Shown here: one piece after another, positions 51,096-61,343 of the stretch | Layout: every line of letters begins with the position of its first letter | Position numbering within the stretch: the first letter of the stretch is position 1 | Assembly (NCBI GenBank): GCA_013397455.1 | Contig: VYZB01000144.1 | Span: forward strand, 1,552,258 to 1,616,257 | From: Crotophaga sulcirostris | Lineage: Eukaryota; Chordata; Aves; Cuculiformes; Crotophagidae | Direction: 5' to 3' | Length of the DNA: 64,000 nucleotides | Position numbers and translations under genes: made by a program | The notes under the pieces: model-generated | Told to the model about the DNA's origin: nothing | Seen by the model: the letters and a program-made list of their open reading frames with translations, nothing else | Database searches by the model: none

Positions 51096-51109
51096 GTTAC
51101 CATGGCAAC
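51096..51109. promoter_or_regulatory. Consensus RFX X-box
   Basis: GTTACCATGGCAAC matches the X-box form GTNRCC, 0-3 bases, GGYAAC at every specified position and is a near-perfect palindrome. RFX winged-helix factors bind such sites in promoters and enhancers of ciliary and other genes. An octamer-like ATTTGCGT follows about 90 bases downstream (about 51196-51203). No promoter or transcript is visible, so a distal enhancer or a chance match are both possible. Confidence 0.45.
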
Positions 51110-54100
51110 TATTGAGTTTCAGTACATACTAGAGTATATAGTTGTGTAAAAGCTGTTGATGCGTGAGACCTCACTGCGGCAGCCTTACAATGTATATTTG
51201 CGTATAATTATTTTATTACTTTCTTAAACAGAAAGAAATTTCAAGAGAGTAACATTTGGCTGTCCTGTATCTTAGTATTGGTTTATGAATGGTGGTAGGA
51301 TCTTTTAATAGCACTGCAGAAAGAACAGGTACACACAGAACCAGTGAGAAAGAAGAAAAAGTTTTTATTTCATTGTATTTTCACACTTAGAGTCTCTCTA
51401 GATTCTTGGTGGCCTAACCATACACGTAGTTTTAAAGGACTGTTTATTTCTTGCTGATTGCCACTTGAACTTTTTTTTCTCGGGCAAACTTCTACTTTGG
51501 ACTTTCCAACCTAAGTATTATTCAAATATTTCTAGAAAAAATAACCTTTCCAAATACAAAAATAGTGGTCTTTTGGCCTGTCTTGTATCTATCATATAAA
51601 GTTTATGATAACTTTGCATCAAGGAAAAGAGTTGTGCTCTACAAAGAAATAAAAAAGGCAAAATTAATGAAAAAGCAAAAGAAGTCCAAGAATCTCAGAA
51701 AATACCCAGCCATTTCTTAAGGTCTGACAAGGGGGCATCTGAAGCATGAATTAGCTCAACAAAACCTTTGTTTTGGGAAGGAAACTTTCAAGAAAGGGTT
51801 TGGAGCAAGCTGTTAATGAGAAAACCCTCTGGGAAGTAGTGACTGGATTTCATGAATAGTCTCCCTAAGAATGGAAATGAAAAATTTCAAACCTCCAAAA
51901 CCTTGTTTCCTCTTAAGTACTAAAACTCATCATAGGAGCATTGAGGCTATACCAGAGAGGACACACCTAAACTTTCTTGTCTTGATGGTACTATTAGTGG
52001 CAAGGAGATGTTTCTTATATCACCTTAAAAGCTGCTGGCAGTTCAACAGTCAACATCTCATGTCATGGGATGTAGAGAGGCTTACAGAACTTGGAAGACC
52101 CAACAACAGTCTTTCAGTATGGATCTTCACTGCAGAGATGGGTGACAAAAGTTTTCCAAGACAGAGAGTCAGAAGAGCTGTCTCCCTTACTTGTGAGAAG
52201 ACCTCCCCCACTGAGCCATGGGGCCCAATCAGAATGAACACAGGTTTCTCCTAGCTAGCTGACATACCTCTTTCTCTTTCCTACCAAGGTCTTTTTGGTT
52301 TGGCTTGAGTTTTATGACGGGGTACGGGCAGGGAGGGCCAGAGGGACAGGAAAAGGAGGAAGGGGAAAACTCACCCATACCTGCTCTTACGCAGATATAG
52401 CCTGGGAACATACCCACATCAGGCAGCTCTGAATTAGTCCAGGCAGAGCCAGCCATTCAGGTCACATTCCCTCCAGCTCTCCTACTTGAAGTCAGCTCTT
52501 TTCATGGTTATGTGGTCTACGTCAGGTTTAGTTCACTCCAACTGTGTATACCTGCTACGCAGCGCCAGAGCTGTGGAAAGAGGGAAGCGCTGGTGCAGGT
52601 CTGGAGAGCAGGGAGACAACCTCAAGCTATGTTCCAGAGAAAGCAGCAGTCTCAGATGTTGCCCCGAAGGCAAAGGTGGCTGTCTACTGCCCCCAGCTGC
52701 CTTTCCCACAAGGGTGCGTTTTGGGGCAGGGATGGTTTAACAGGTTTCAAAATGTGTGGTGATGAGCCAAGGGCTGAGAACATAATGTAGGCCTGCAAGA
52801 AAAGCATTTCAGATCTTCTTTAATTCTTATTGCTGCCCTTTGGTAATCTGTGAAGCTCATAAACTTCCCAGAAGTCTATGTCATGTTTGAATACTTTGAC
52901 ATGTTAAATATCTATATGTGAGTCTGGTTGCAAGAGCTTCAATTTTTTATGATTTACTCAAGTTAAAATTATAATAATTTACTTTCACAGATGCCTGAAT
53001 CTTTTTGTGTCAAACATACTAGTTCTTATTAATTTCTTCACTCATATATGTTAAGAAAAGGAAACTTCACCTCAAAACCTGTGGCAGACGTCAATCCTTG
53101 TTTAGGCAAGGTTCTGTCCTTTCCTCTGCTAGCAGCCATGACACCATTTTTCTGTGGTAAAAGCAAGAGGAACACTTTTTAATGACTTCAGATGTATCTA
53201 TGTTGTCCCTTCCATCTGGCTGGTGGAGGCAAAGAAGAACCAAGCAGAAAGCAAACCTAGGCTCCATTGGGCCTGACTGAGAGTAGAGAACATATTTATA
53301 TTCCTGAAGGGGGGAATTCTATGAGAATCTGAACATAACCGCTAGGATGGTCATCTTTTCCATTGTGCTACTTCACTATTTTTCAGCAAAGTCAAACTAG
53401 AGCAATGACAAAGGTCACCCATGCACAGAGACTGAAAAGAGAATTCCTTTTCAAGGAATAACTATTTCCACCCCTTCCTCACTGTGGATTTAGAGGAAAA
53501 ACTTCTTCCTCTTCAGACAGTGTACAAGCATATTCTGCGATTTTTTTGGTTGTGCTTCAGGCATTTGCTTAAAGCTCCAGGCACCACCATCAGAATCACA
53601 TGGACAAGCTGTGGTTATCCTAATACACGAGCTGCACTCATATGCTCATGATACACACAAACGAGATATAAGTAAGAGAGTAACCAGACAAGGATCTTAC
53701 AGATAATATAGCATTCCTTCTGCAGGGTATCCAGAGGTTCTTCTGTAGGCTGATGCAAAACAGCTTGTGGAGAAATCTGTTTCTTCTCCTTCCTTTCATT
53801 TTTTTCCCCTCTATCCCTCCATTCAAGAATAAAGACCAAACCCCCAGAACATCCATCTGCTGTTCCAGACTCAGATTTCAGGAGCTATATTCAACTTGTA
53901 CTATCTACATAGTGCATCCTCATATCTGGAAAAGTCTGAAGCTTCTTTGCAGAACTTACTTCCAATATTTCAGGGTTTTTTTAATGAATAGTCTTTGAAA
54001 ATCACGCCAGAAACTACACTGTTTGTCCCTATTACTAGGACAACTATTAGTAAAAAATGATTATTATTGCAAATAAAAATTTGCTACAATGAGAAGTGAG

Positions 54101-55041
54101 CAATTCAACTGAGAAATCATTTCAATCTGAGGAAGTCACATATCTTTTCCCATTTTTCTTAAAGTAAAGCATAGACGACAATGAAATGGTACAAAAAGTG
54201 GTGTAGTTACTATCCAAAATACTCACATATAAGGCACTAGACTTGAAACTATGAAAGAAAGGTGTAACAGAAAGATGCACCAGTCATTGTTAAGACACTT
54301 ACATGTAAGCATGCCGTAGAATAGACCTGTGTAGGTGGTCATATGAATAAAGTAAATCCCTGCTGGAACTTTTATTCTTGCTGCTCTTGAGTTTGACTGT
54401 AACTGTGCTAGGACACAGAAAAAAAATATGATGACTTTGTGGCTATGAAATTTGCTTTATCATGCCCCTACACCAATGAACTGTAGACAAAAATTGCAGT
54501 ACACTTTTTATATGAAGTTTTGTAGTTACAACTATGTGAATTACTGTCTTTTAGTGACATTCAGATGTAGGACTAACTAAGTGTATGGAATCAATTTCTT
54601 TATCCAGCATAAACTGTGGCAGGTTACTGAAAAACTCCTTAAAAGTGTTAGATTGGGCAAGTTCCCAAGGAAACATAAAATGCTTTAAAGACTTAAAATA
54701 ATTCCAATCTAGTACTCCACCAAAATATTGCATTGGTATTTTAATGAATAAAACCAAAGCAAAACACTTTAGTGGCTTATCTCAAGTGAATATACTTCAG
54801 TGGAACTTCCTTCAGCATCCAGAACTCTACTCAATGACAAATCTTAATGCTGGTCTTTTTTCATGGGAAAGTGGTCTGTGAAGAGCTGACTGGGTCAGCA
54901 GAAGTGTACATCTGGATATGCCCATGTGGCAGCCAGCTCAAGAAAAGAATAAAATTGTTCTTTCAAGCAGAGAAGATACCGTTCATTAGAGAGTGGATGT
55001 CCTCTTATTAGCAGAAATGTCAGTCATGTAGGCAGCCTTCC
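51110..55041. other. Gene-poor stretch with a more GC-rich patch at 52.1-52.8 kb
   Basis: 51871-52254 holds a 127-codon open frame on the plus strand, the longest outside CR1 on that strand. Its product has no domain I recognise. Overlapping frames on both strands at 52486-52790 reflect fewer AT-rich stop codons in the GC-richer patch. I cannot support a gene; an unknown exon or non-coding transcript cannot be excluded. Confidence 0.45.
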
Positions 55042-55111
55042 CTCCTCTCCTCTCCTCTCCTCTCCTCTCCTCTCCTCTCCTCTCCTCTCCTCTCCTCTCC
55101 TCTCCTCTCCT
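55042..55111 (+). repeat. (TCTCC)n pentanucleotide microsatellite, 14 units
   Basis: A 70-bp perfect period-5 pyrimidine tract. On the minus strand it is (GGAGA)n and produces a spurious reading frame of repeating Gly-Glu-Glu-Arg-Arg in both minus-strand open frames there (54986-55357 and 55024-55224). Confidence 0.95.
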
Positions 55112-55348
55112 TTTATAAACAAGTTTAATTTTGTAACTAAGACATAGCGAAGACCAGAGCAGTACGTAGGACTTGTATGAGCCCAGTGGTTGATTCTGCA
55201 TACAGTACATACACATCTTTGCATTTGACCAGGTTGCCTGTAAAGTCACATCTTCTCTCCTAGACTGCTTCTCCATCCCACCAAAGTCTACAGTCCTGGG
55301 TGCTTGGAAACCAACCTCCTCCAACTCTAAATAGTAGAATATGAAGTA

Positions 55349-55490
55349 TAGAATCATAGAATCATCTGGTTGGAAATACCTTTGACATCATCGAGTCCAA
55401 CCGTACCTGTCTAATTACTAAACCATGTCCCTGAGGAACTCATCTACCCATCTCTTAAACACCTCCAGGGATGGCAATTCAACCACCTCC
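55349..55490 (-). mobile_element. CR1 3' terminal fragment, minus orientation
   Basis: On the plus strand the fragment starts with TAGAATCATAGAATCAT (reverse complement of the CR1 octamers), then GGTTGGAAATACCTTTGACA, ATCGAGTCCAACC, TAAACCATGTCCCTGAGGA and TCCAGGGATGGCAATTCAAC, the standard order of an avian CR1 3' end. It is about 140 bp and 5' truncated. It resembles the copy at 59243 (shared TAAACCATGTCCCT block), so both are probably of one CR1 subfamily, different from copies 1 and 3. Confidence 0.9.
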
Positions 55491-58400
55491 TTTGGAAGTA
55501 CTAACTAGGAAGAAAATAAGACCCCTGACTTCTGAACATCTGTATTAGCCAATGGATCATGTATTATCTCTCTGACCAAGAAAATATATACATCCCAGAT
55601 GATATTTTATTGCTGATCTTTGTGGGTAGTAAAATGATTAGCATTCTTTAATGTATCTAGATCTGCATGAGGGCCAAAAGTTACCAAATTGTTGGTATTC
55701 TGAAGTAGGGTACAGAAAGTTTACTTTCTAATAGCAACATCACTACAGACACTTATGGCTGCCTGCAATAACATTACTGGATGTTTTTTTCCTTCTTTCA
55801 AAGGCTTGTGACATTCACATGATGAAAAACCCCCTTACAAGCTTTATAATGGAAAAGCCTTTACAATCTTTCAGCTATGGCCTGCCACAAAAGAAAACAC
55901 AGTTGTTATATATTCTGAGAACTTAGGGTACCCTGTGATTGTGTCATATTTTGGCAGGCTTGAAAGTTCAAATATATAATTGCAAATTTTAAGAAAGAGG
56001 TCTGCCATTTCCCTGCGGCAGCCTGTAACTTGAATGTCATTGGAAAAATTAGAGTCAGTGGCCAGTCAGACCACTACTGATGCTGCAACTGTCTGAACAG
56101 AAGAATTTCCGATCTGCTGATTGGCTAAAATGCCACTGTGAATTATTGGAAATAGTGACAATTTTGCTAAAAAGTTATTGAAATAACATGGGAAAAAATA
56201 AACAAAAGGCGGTAAGTTTTATAGGTACAATTTCATTTCTTGCAGTCCATATTTGAAAGCTAGTGAGACAGTAACTATCACGTTTTTGGGGAAACCAAAA
56301 GGTCATACAGGAGCCCTTTATTTGTATAAGGATTCCAAAAACCTCAAATTATTTCTAAAATGAGATCTTCAAGAATTTTGCCTTCAAATTTGGAGTCATA
56401 AGATTTGAGGATATGCACTAATTTATTCCTATAAAACAGAAGCTACAAAGATAATTAAATGGAAAATTAATTCCAACTTTAATTCAAAAGCATCACAGTA
56501 ATGAGATCATATTTTTCCCTTTGTTTCCTCCTGCTTCAGTTCCTTCCTGAAGTTCTCAAAGTAAGCAAATAAAAAAACATGTTCTAGTGAACTTCTGTGC
56601 TTTTAGATACAGTGACATTCAGTAAGCAGAACAGTTCAATGCATTCATGCCGCAGATGTACTGTATTATTCCTCTTTTGTGTTAGTCCAAAAGCACTTTT
56701 GTAAACCAACTGTACATAGAATATTATGACACCATCACACCTGGACAGCAGAAAGGTCACAGCCTGGGTTGGCCTCAAGAATGAACTTTCCTCTTTGTTC
56801 CTTCAAATCAGGAATACAACACAGTAGAGAGATGGTACTTCAGTATTGCTGTCTCCTTTGCACTGAAAAGAGATATTTCTCCTCCAGGAGCCGTGTATAA
56901 TAGTTGAATCCATTACAAACCATAAGTACATACACACTGTCTCCACACAGGGACATTCACTCATGCAGTTATTCCTAACACAAGCAGATTTTTTTTGTTT
57001 TACTCACAGTATCTGCAGAGCTGAGGATGGCTCAAAAAGCATTAGAAAAGCTGGTAAATTTTGGTCTACCTTTTATAATAGGAGATATTTTTACTATAAA
57101 CCTAAGTTCAAGTGTCTTCTGACAGTAAGCCAGATTGTCAGGGTTTTAGTTTAATAGTAGAAAAAATTTAAAAATATAACAAATTCTAATACAGGAAGTG
57201 GACCCCTATTAAAACAAAATGGAACTTCATGTATTTCTGACTGTTTGAGCCTGAGGCTTCTCCCAGGTGCTAGTAATATATTGGCAGCCAAAGTCAGGCA
57301 AAAGTTCAAGGAAACACTTCTCTGCTTTTAACAATCTGACAAGCAAAATTTCCAGTTACTGTTTTGAATAAATGATTTATAGTCAACTTTCTTAGGAACA
57401 GTTATCTGTCAAGGATATTTTGCTGAGAGTCCACCTCTTGAAAAATCTTTTAATTAACTGCTCTACCCAGGTAGTGAACTATTTAGTGAAATATAGCTCT
57501 CCCTTCCATTTACAACATAGAGTGTTTTTGCATGATCATAATCACAAAGCAAAAGCAGTCATTCAGTCTTGGGAAAAAAACTTAACTTTTGCACTTTAAT
57601 GCACCCACTATCCACTTTTTGCTTTCTTTGTCTTGTACTGCTGTGATTTCAATTATGTTGTAACACAGCAATGGTCTGGTTGAGCTACCACTCTCCAGCC
57701 TTCACCAGGAGCCACAACTTTGTCTGTGAGATTTTTTATTATACTCTTCAAAATCATTCTGTTTTCTTTAAGATTAAAAAATGTCATTGCTTTGTTTCAA
57801 TTGTTTTAATTAAAAAAAGTAGACTATTGTTTCAAATTATAAATTCTTTGGGTTTTAGCAAAAAACCACATACTTAATAATTTTAAGCCTACATTACGCT
57901 TGTAAAGTAATGTGCAGAGGTCTAAATTTAACTGATAACACAAATACTCATATTATATAGCAATAAGATTGTTCTAATGCATAACAACATGACCATTCCA
58001 GTACGATCTAATCATCAGGACATACTGAGCTAGCAGAACAGAAAATTTCATATAAAATAATGAACCAGTGGAAATCCATTTAGTTTATTGATATCTTTAT
58101 CCTCTGCTTTCAAAACTTAATAATTTTACTATGAAATCTATCTGCTTTGCAGTTAGATTTTCACTAGAACAACTATGTTATTAAAAACAGCAATCAAAAA
58201 TAAAATCAAGACACATGCGAAGTTTGTTCCTCATGCAGAGAAAAAGTTGTGATCTAAATGTTGACTATCTAAGAAACAAGCTCCCAAGCTTCCAATAGTA
58301 TTTTTTGCACTTTAATCACACTTCAGAATAGAGAAAGAGGCAATATACCCATTCACTGAGTTGAACTGCGTTCAGTGGATGAAGAATGTCGGCATACAGA

Positions 58401-59112
58401 AAGAGATGGAATCCTAGAACTCCAAGCAGTAAGCATATCTACAGTATATTTTCAAGAAGAAGTCATTACAGTTGTTGATTTTCAGTCATTCGTCTTCCTT
58501 ATTTGTCTACTGCTACCTTCACTTACAACTTCTTCTTGCAATTCAGAAAGGAAGATCCCAGCTAATCAAAAAAAACCTCAAGATGAATAGTCATGGATAA
58601 GTTGTATGTTAAATTCACACTAACATATACATCTACGCCACAGCATTTGCAATATTAAAGCCTTCCACCATTTTTAATATTTGGCAAATGTAGCAATTCT
58701 TTTGTCTTCATTGGGTTAGATGTTACAGAGGGAACAAGACCCAAGTAACTTGTGTTAAGTGATAGGGACTTATTTGAAACTGTAAATTTTTGTTGAGTTT
58801 TTGTTTGTTTTTTAAATGGAAACACTGATTTACAACTGCATCAGCATCCCATGACCACAAAGGATCTGTGGCACAACACAAATTTCTCAGAAGTGATTTC
58901 TTAAATGCCAGTATAACTAAACTGCACCACATTAACTTTTGGCTTCTCTGGACTTACCACTACAAAAATAGAAAGGAGAAGGATCATACGTAAAGGATAA
59001 CAGATTACAAGGGGAGAAAATCTAATATTAATTCGAAAAGTCTTAGAGAATTTTTCACATTCTGGTTAAATCAAGACCAGAATAGAAGCATGATAATTTG
59101 ATTTGCAATTAT
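55491..59112. other. Gene-poor AT-rich stretch
   Basis: No genes or named repeats. Open frames are 71 codons or less. Around 56.02-56.22 kb the sequence has an inverted CCAAT box (GATTGG) and AATTATTGG in a non-repetitive context, and is a weak candidate for a conserved element. Confidence 0.5.
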
Positions 59113-59200
59113 CTTTCCTTTTTTTTGCTTTTTACAAGTTTGTTTTTCTTTCTTTTTTTTCTCTTTTTTCCTTTTTTCTTTTTTTTTGTTTTCTTTTTTA
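59113..59200 (+). repeat. T-rich polypyrimidine tract next to a CR1 3' end
   Basis: About 88 bases that are nearly all T with scattered C and a few G/A. It lies 42 bases before the 3' terminus of the minus-strand CR1 at 59243. In the orientation of that element it is an A-rich tract downstream of its end. Confidence 0.85.
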
Positions 59201-59242
59201 TATTTGGAAAGAAAATGTTACAGATCACAGTTAGTCAGGAAT

Positions 59243-59612
59243 GAATCATAGAATCATTTAGGTTGGAAAAGACCTTTAAGATCATCAAGTCCAACCACAA
59301 ACTTAACACTGCCAAGTTCACCACTAAACCATGTCCCTAAGCTCCATGTCTACACTGCTCTTAAATACCTTCAGGGATGGTAACTAAACCACTTCCCTAG
59401 ACAGTCATTTGTAGTGCTTGATAACACTTTCAAGTGAAGAATTTTTTCCTAATATGCAATCTAAGCCTCCCCTTGTGCAACTTGAGGTCATTTCCTCATC
59501 TGACACTTGTTACTTAGGAGAAGAGACCAATACCTGCCTCGCTATCAACCAGTCATCCCTGAGTTTCCTTTTCTTTAGGCTAAACAATCCCAGTTCCCTC
59601 AGCCAATCCCAT
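59243..59612 (-). mobile_element. CR1 3' fragment, minus orientation, about 370 bp
   Basis: The plus strand begins AATCATAGAATCATTTAGGT (octamer terminus), then AAGACCTTTAAGATCATCAA, GTCCAACCACAAACTTAACA, CACTAAACCATGTCCCTAAG and later CTCCCCTTGTGCAACTTGAG, GGAGAAGAGACCAATACCTG and TTTAGGCTAAACAATCCCAG. This is the 3' UTR and last part of ORF2 of an avian CR1 read backwards. Relative to the usual order, the stretch between ACCTGCCTCGC and TTCTTTAGGCTAAAC is shortened, so a small internal deletion is likely. The 95-codon plus-strand open frame at 59418-59705 is an antisense by-product. Confidence 0.9.
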
Positions 59613-61288
59613 TATATTACTGGGTTGATGTGCTCATTATGCATGTTTTCATCCATTCCTCAATCCAGCATAGGACATTTTTCTAAGAGAAATTACACAA
59701 TGTAGGATAAATCTCAGAAGGGCTGGATTACACTATGATAAAGTTCTAAGGAGAAATTGCCAAGTATTACCATATTCATCACTGGACACTGCTTTTGAGA
59801 CTTCACAAAGGAAATCAACAAAGAAAAGAACTTCCTTTCAAACAGTAGATCTTTACATAGACAAATTAAATGTTTCTGAATTCTTGGATTTATTCCCGGT
59901 TTAAATAGCAATTGTTTAGCTCTTTCTTGGTGGGGACAATTTCCTTGGTCCAGATAAAGTACTGAAGTTCATTTTCAGATGTACAAAGGTGGCTATTGAA
60001 TTTTCTTTGTCCCATGGAATTATAAAATACAATTTTAGCAATTTACAAAATACTGGTTCTTATCAATGCCTGATTCTCATTTATGTATGGCTGATGAGCA
60101 CCACATCATCAGTGTGAAAAAGTATTAAACACATATAGTCCTTTTAAAATGCTCGTAATCTGATAAAAGTTATGTTTGTAATAAGAATTACTGTATTTGC
60201 AATTTTAGTCTTTTATTTTCTCACCAGAAAAAAATTGGAGGAAATTATCCTTTTTTGTTTTTTAATTAAATAAGTCACCTTCTGACCACATGAATGAGAA
60301 ATGGATTGAGCTATTCAGTTAATTCTGGGTACAACTTTCCCTTACTTTCTGCAAAATTTGTTAAAGCAGAGGGTTTGCCTGAATAACCAACAGACACATT
60401 AAACTACACTCTTACCACTATGTTGAATAAGAAAAACACAAAAAGGTATTCTAGCTCCCAAAAATTTTTCAGCACGTGATTCAAGAGGTGCCTCACTGAG
60501 TCAGCTTTCCTCGAATTGACTCCTTTGACAAACCTATCAATGGACAGGGTTCCCTTCCATCACAGAAAAATCCTGGAAGAAGTCGTATTCTTGTGCAGAA
60601 CAGCTGAATTCTACTCTTAATACTTTCTCACATCTTATTCTTGAGGTCCATTTGATTAGGTCCACAACAAGTAGCTAAACTTAGAATTCTAGTATTTGGG
60701 TTTTCCACTAACTTTACTACTATTCAAGCCTACCATAAACATTGTGCTTTCCTGAAATATGTTAGCCATCTTCTTGGACAGATACAAAAAAGGGCTGCTC
60801 TGGAGAGGGAGGAACACAGAATGAATGAAGTTTCTTCATGTGGAATCATAGATAAGACCTCTGAAATATCTTGGGAAAGGTCACTCTAAAATCTAAACAG
60901 ACAAACAAAACTGGAGGTTGTTTTGGAAATTTCCCTACTAATGCTGAAAAAGATTTTTAAATATAAGGAGGTAAATGTGTTTATGGAAATGTTTCAAAAT
61001 TAGGAGAAGTTTTGAAATTCTTACACCATATTTCATTCAATTACTGGTTTCTATTAAAACCAGCTACTGAAACTGTTTGACCTCTGCATTGTAAACGCAT
61101 ATATTGGTACATTGGAACTTGAAATGCAAGTATTATCTGTGAACCATAAAATGAATGGTAAAACGAAGTAGAAAAATTCTAGCGAAAAAAAAGAAGGAAT
61201 GTCGGTCATGAAATAAAATGTTAAAATTAAAAAAGAAACTCGAACAAACAATAAGAAAAAAACACTGCTTTTTGTCTGAGGAAAGAGG
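59613..61288. other. AT-rich flank leading to the assembly gap
   Basis: No gene or named repeat. The last 100 bases become A-rich and purine-rich and end GAGGAAAGAGG, possibly the worn edge of the GGAA array. Confidence 0.5.
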
Positions 61289-61343
61289 NNNNNNNNNNNN
61301 NNNNNNNNNNNNNNNNNNNNNNNNNNNNNNNNNNNNNNNNNNN
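61289..61343. other. Assembly gap (55 N)
   Basis: A run of 55 undetermined bases separates unique sequence from the pure GGAA array. The true length and content are unknown; more array is likely. Confidence 0.99.

Noticed and set aside
54986..55357. Minus-strand frames with repeating Gly-Glu-Glu-Arg-Arg
   Set aside because: They come from translating the (GGAGA)n microsatellite and are not coding.
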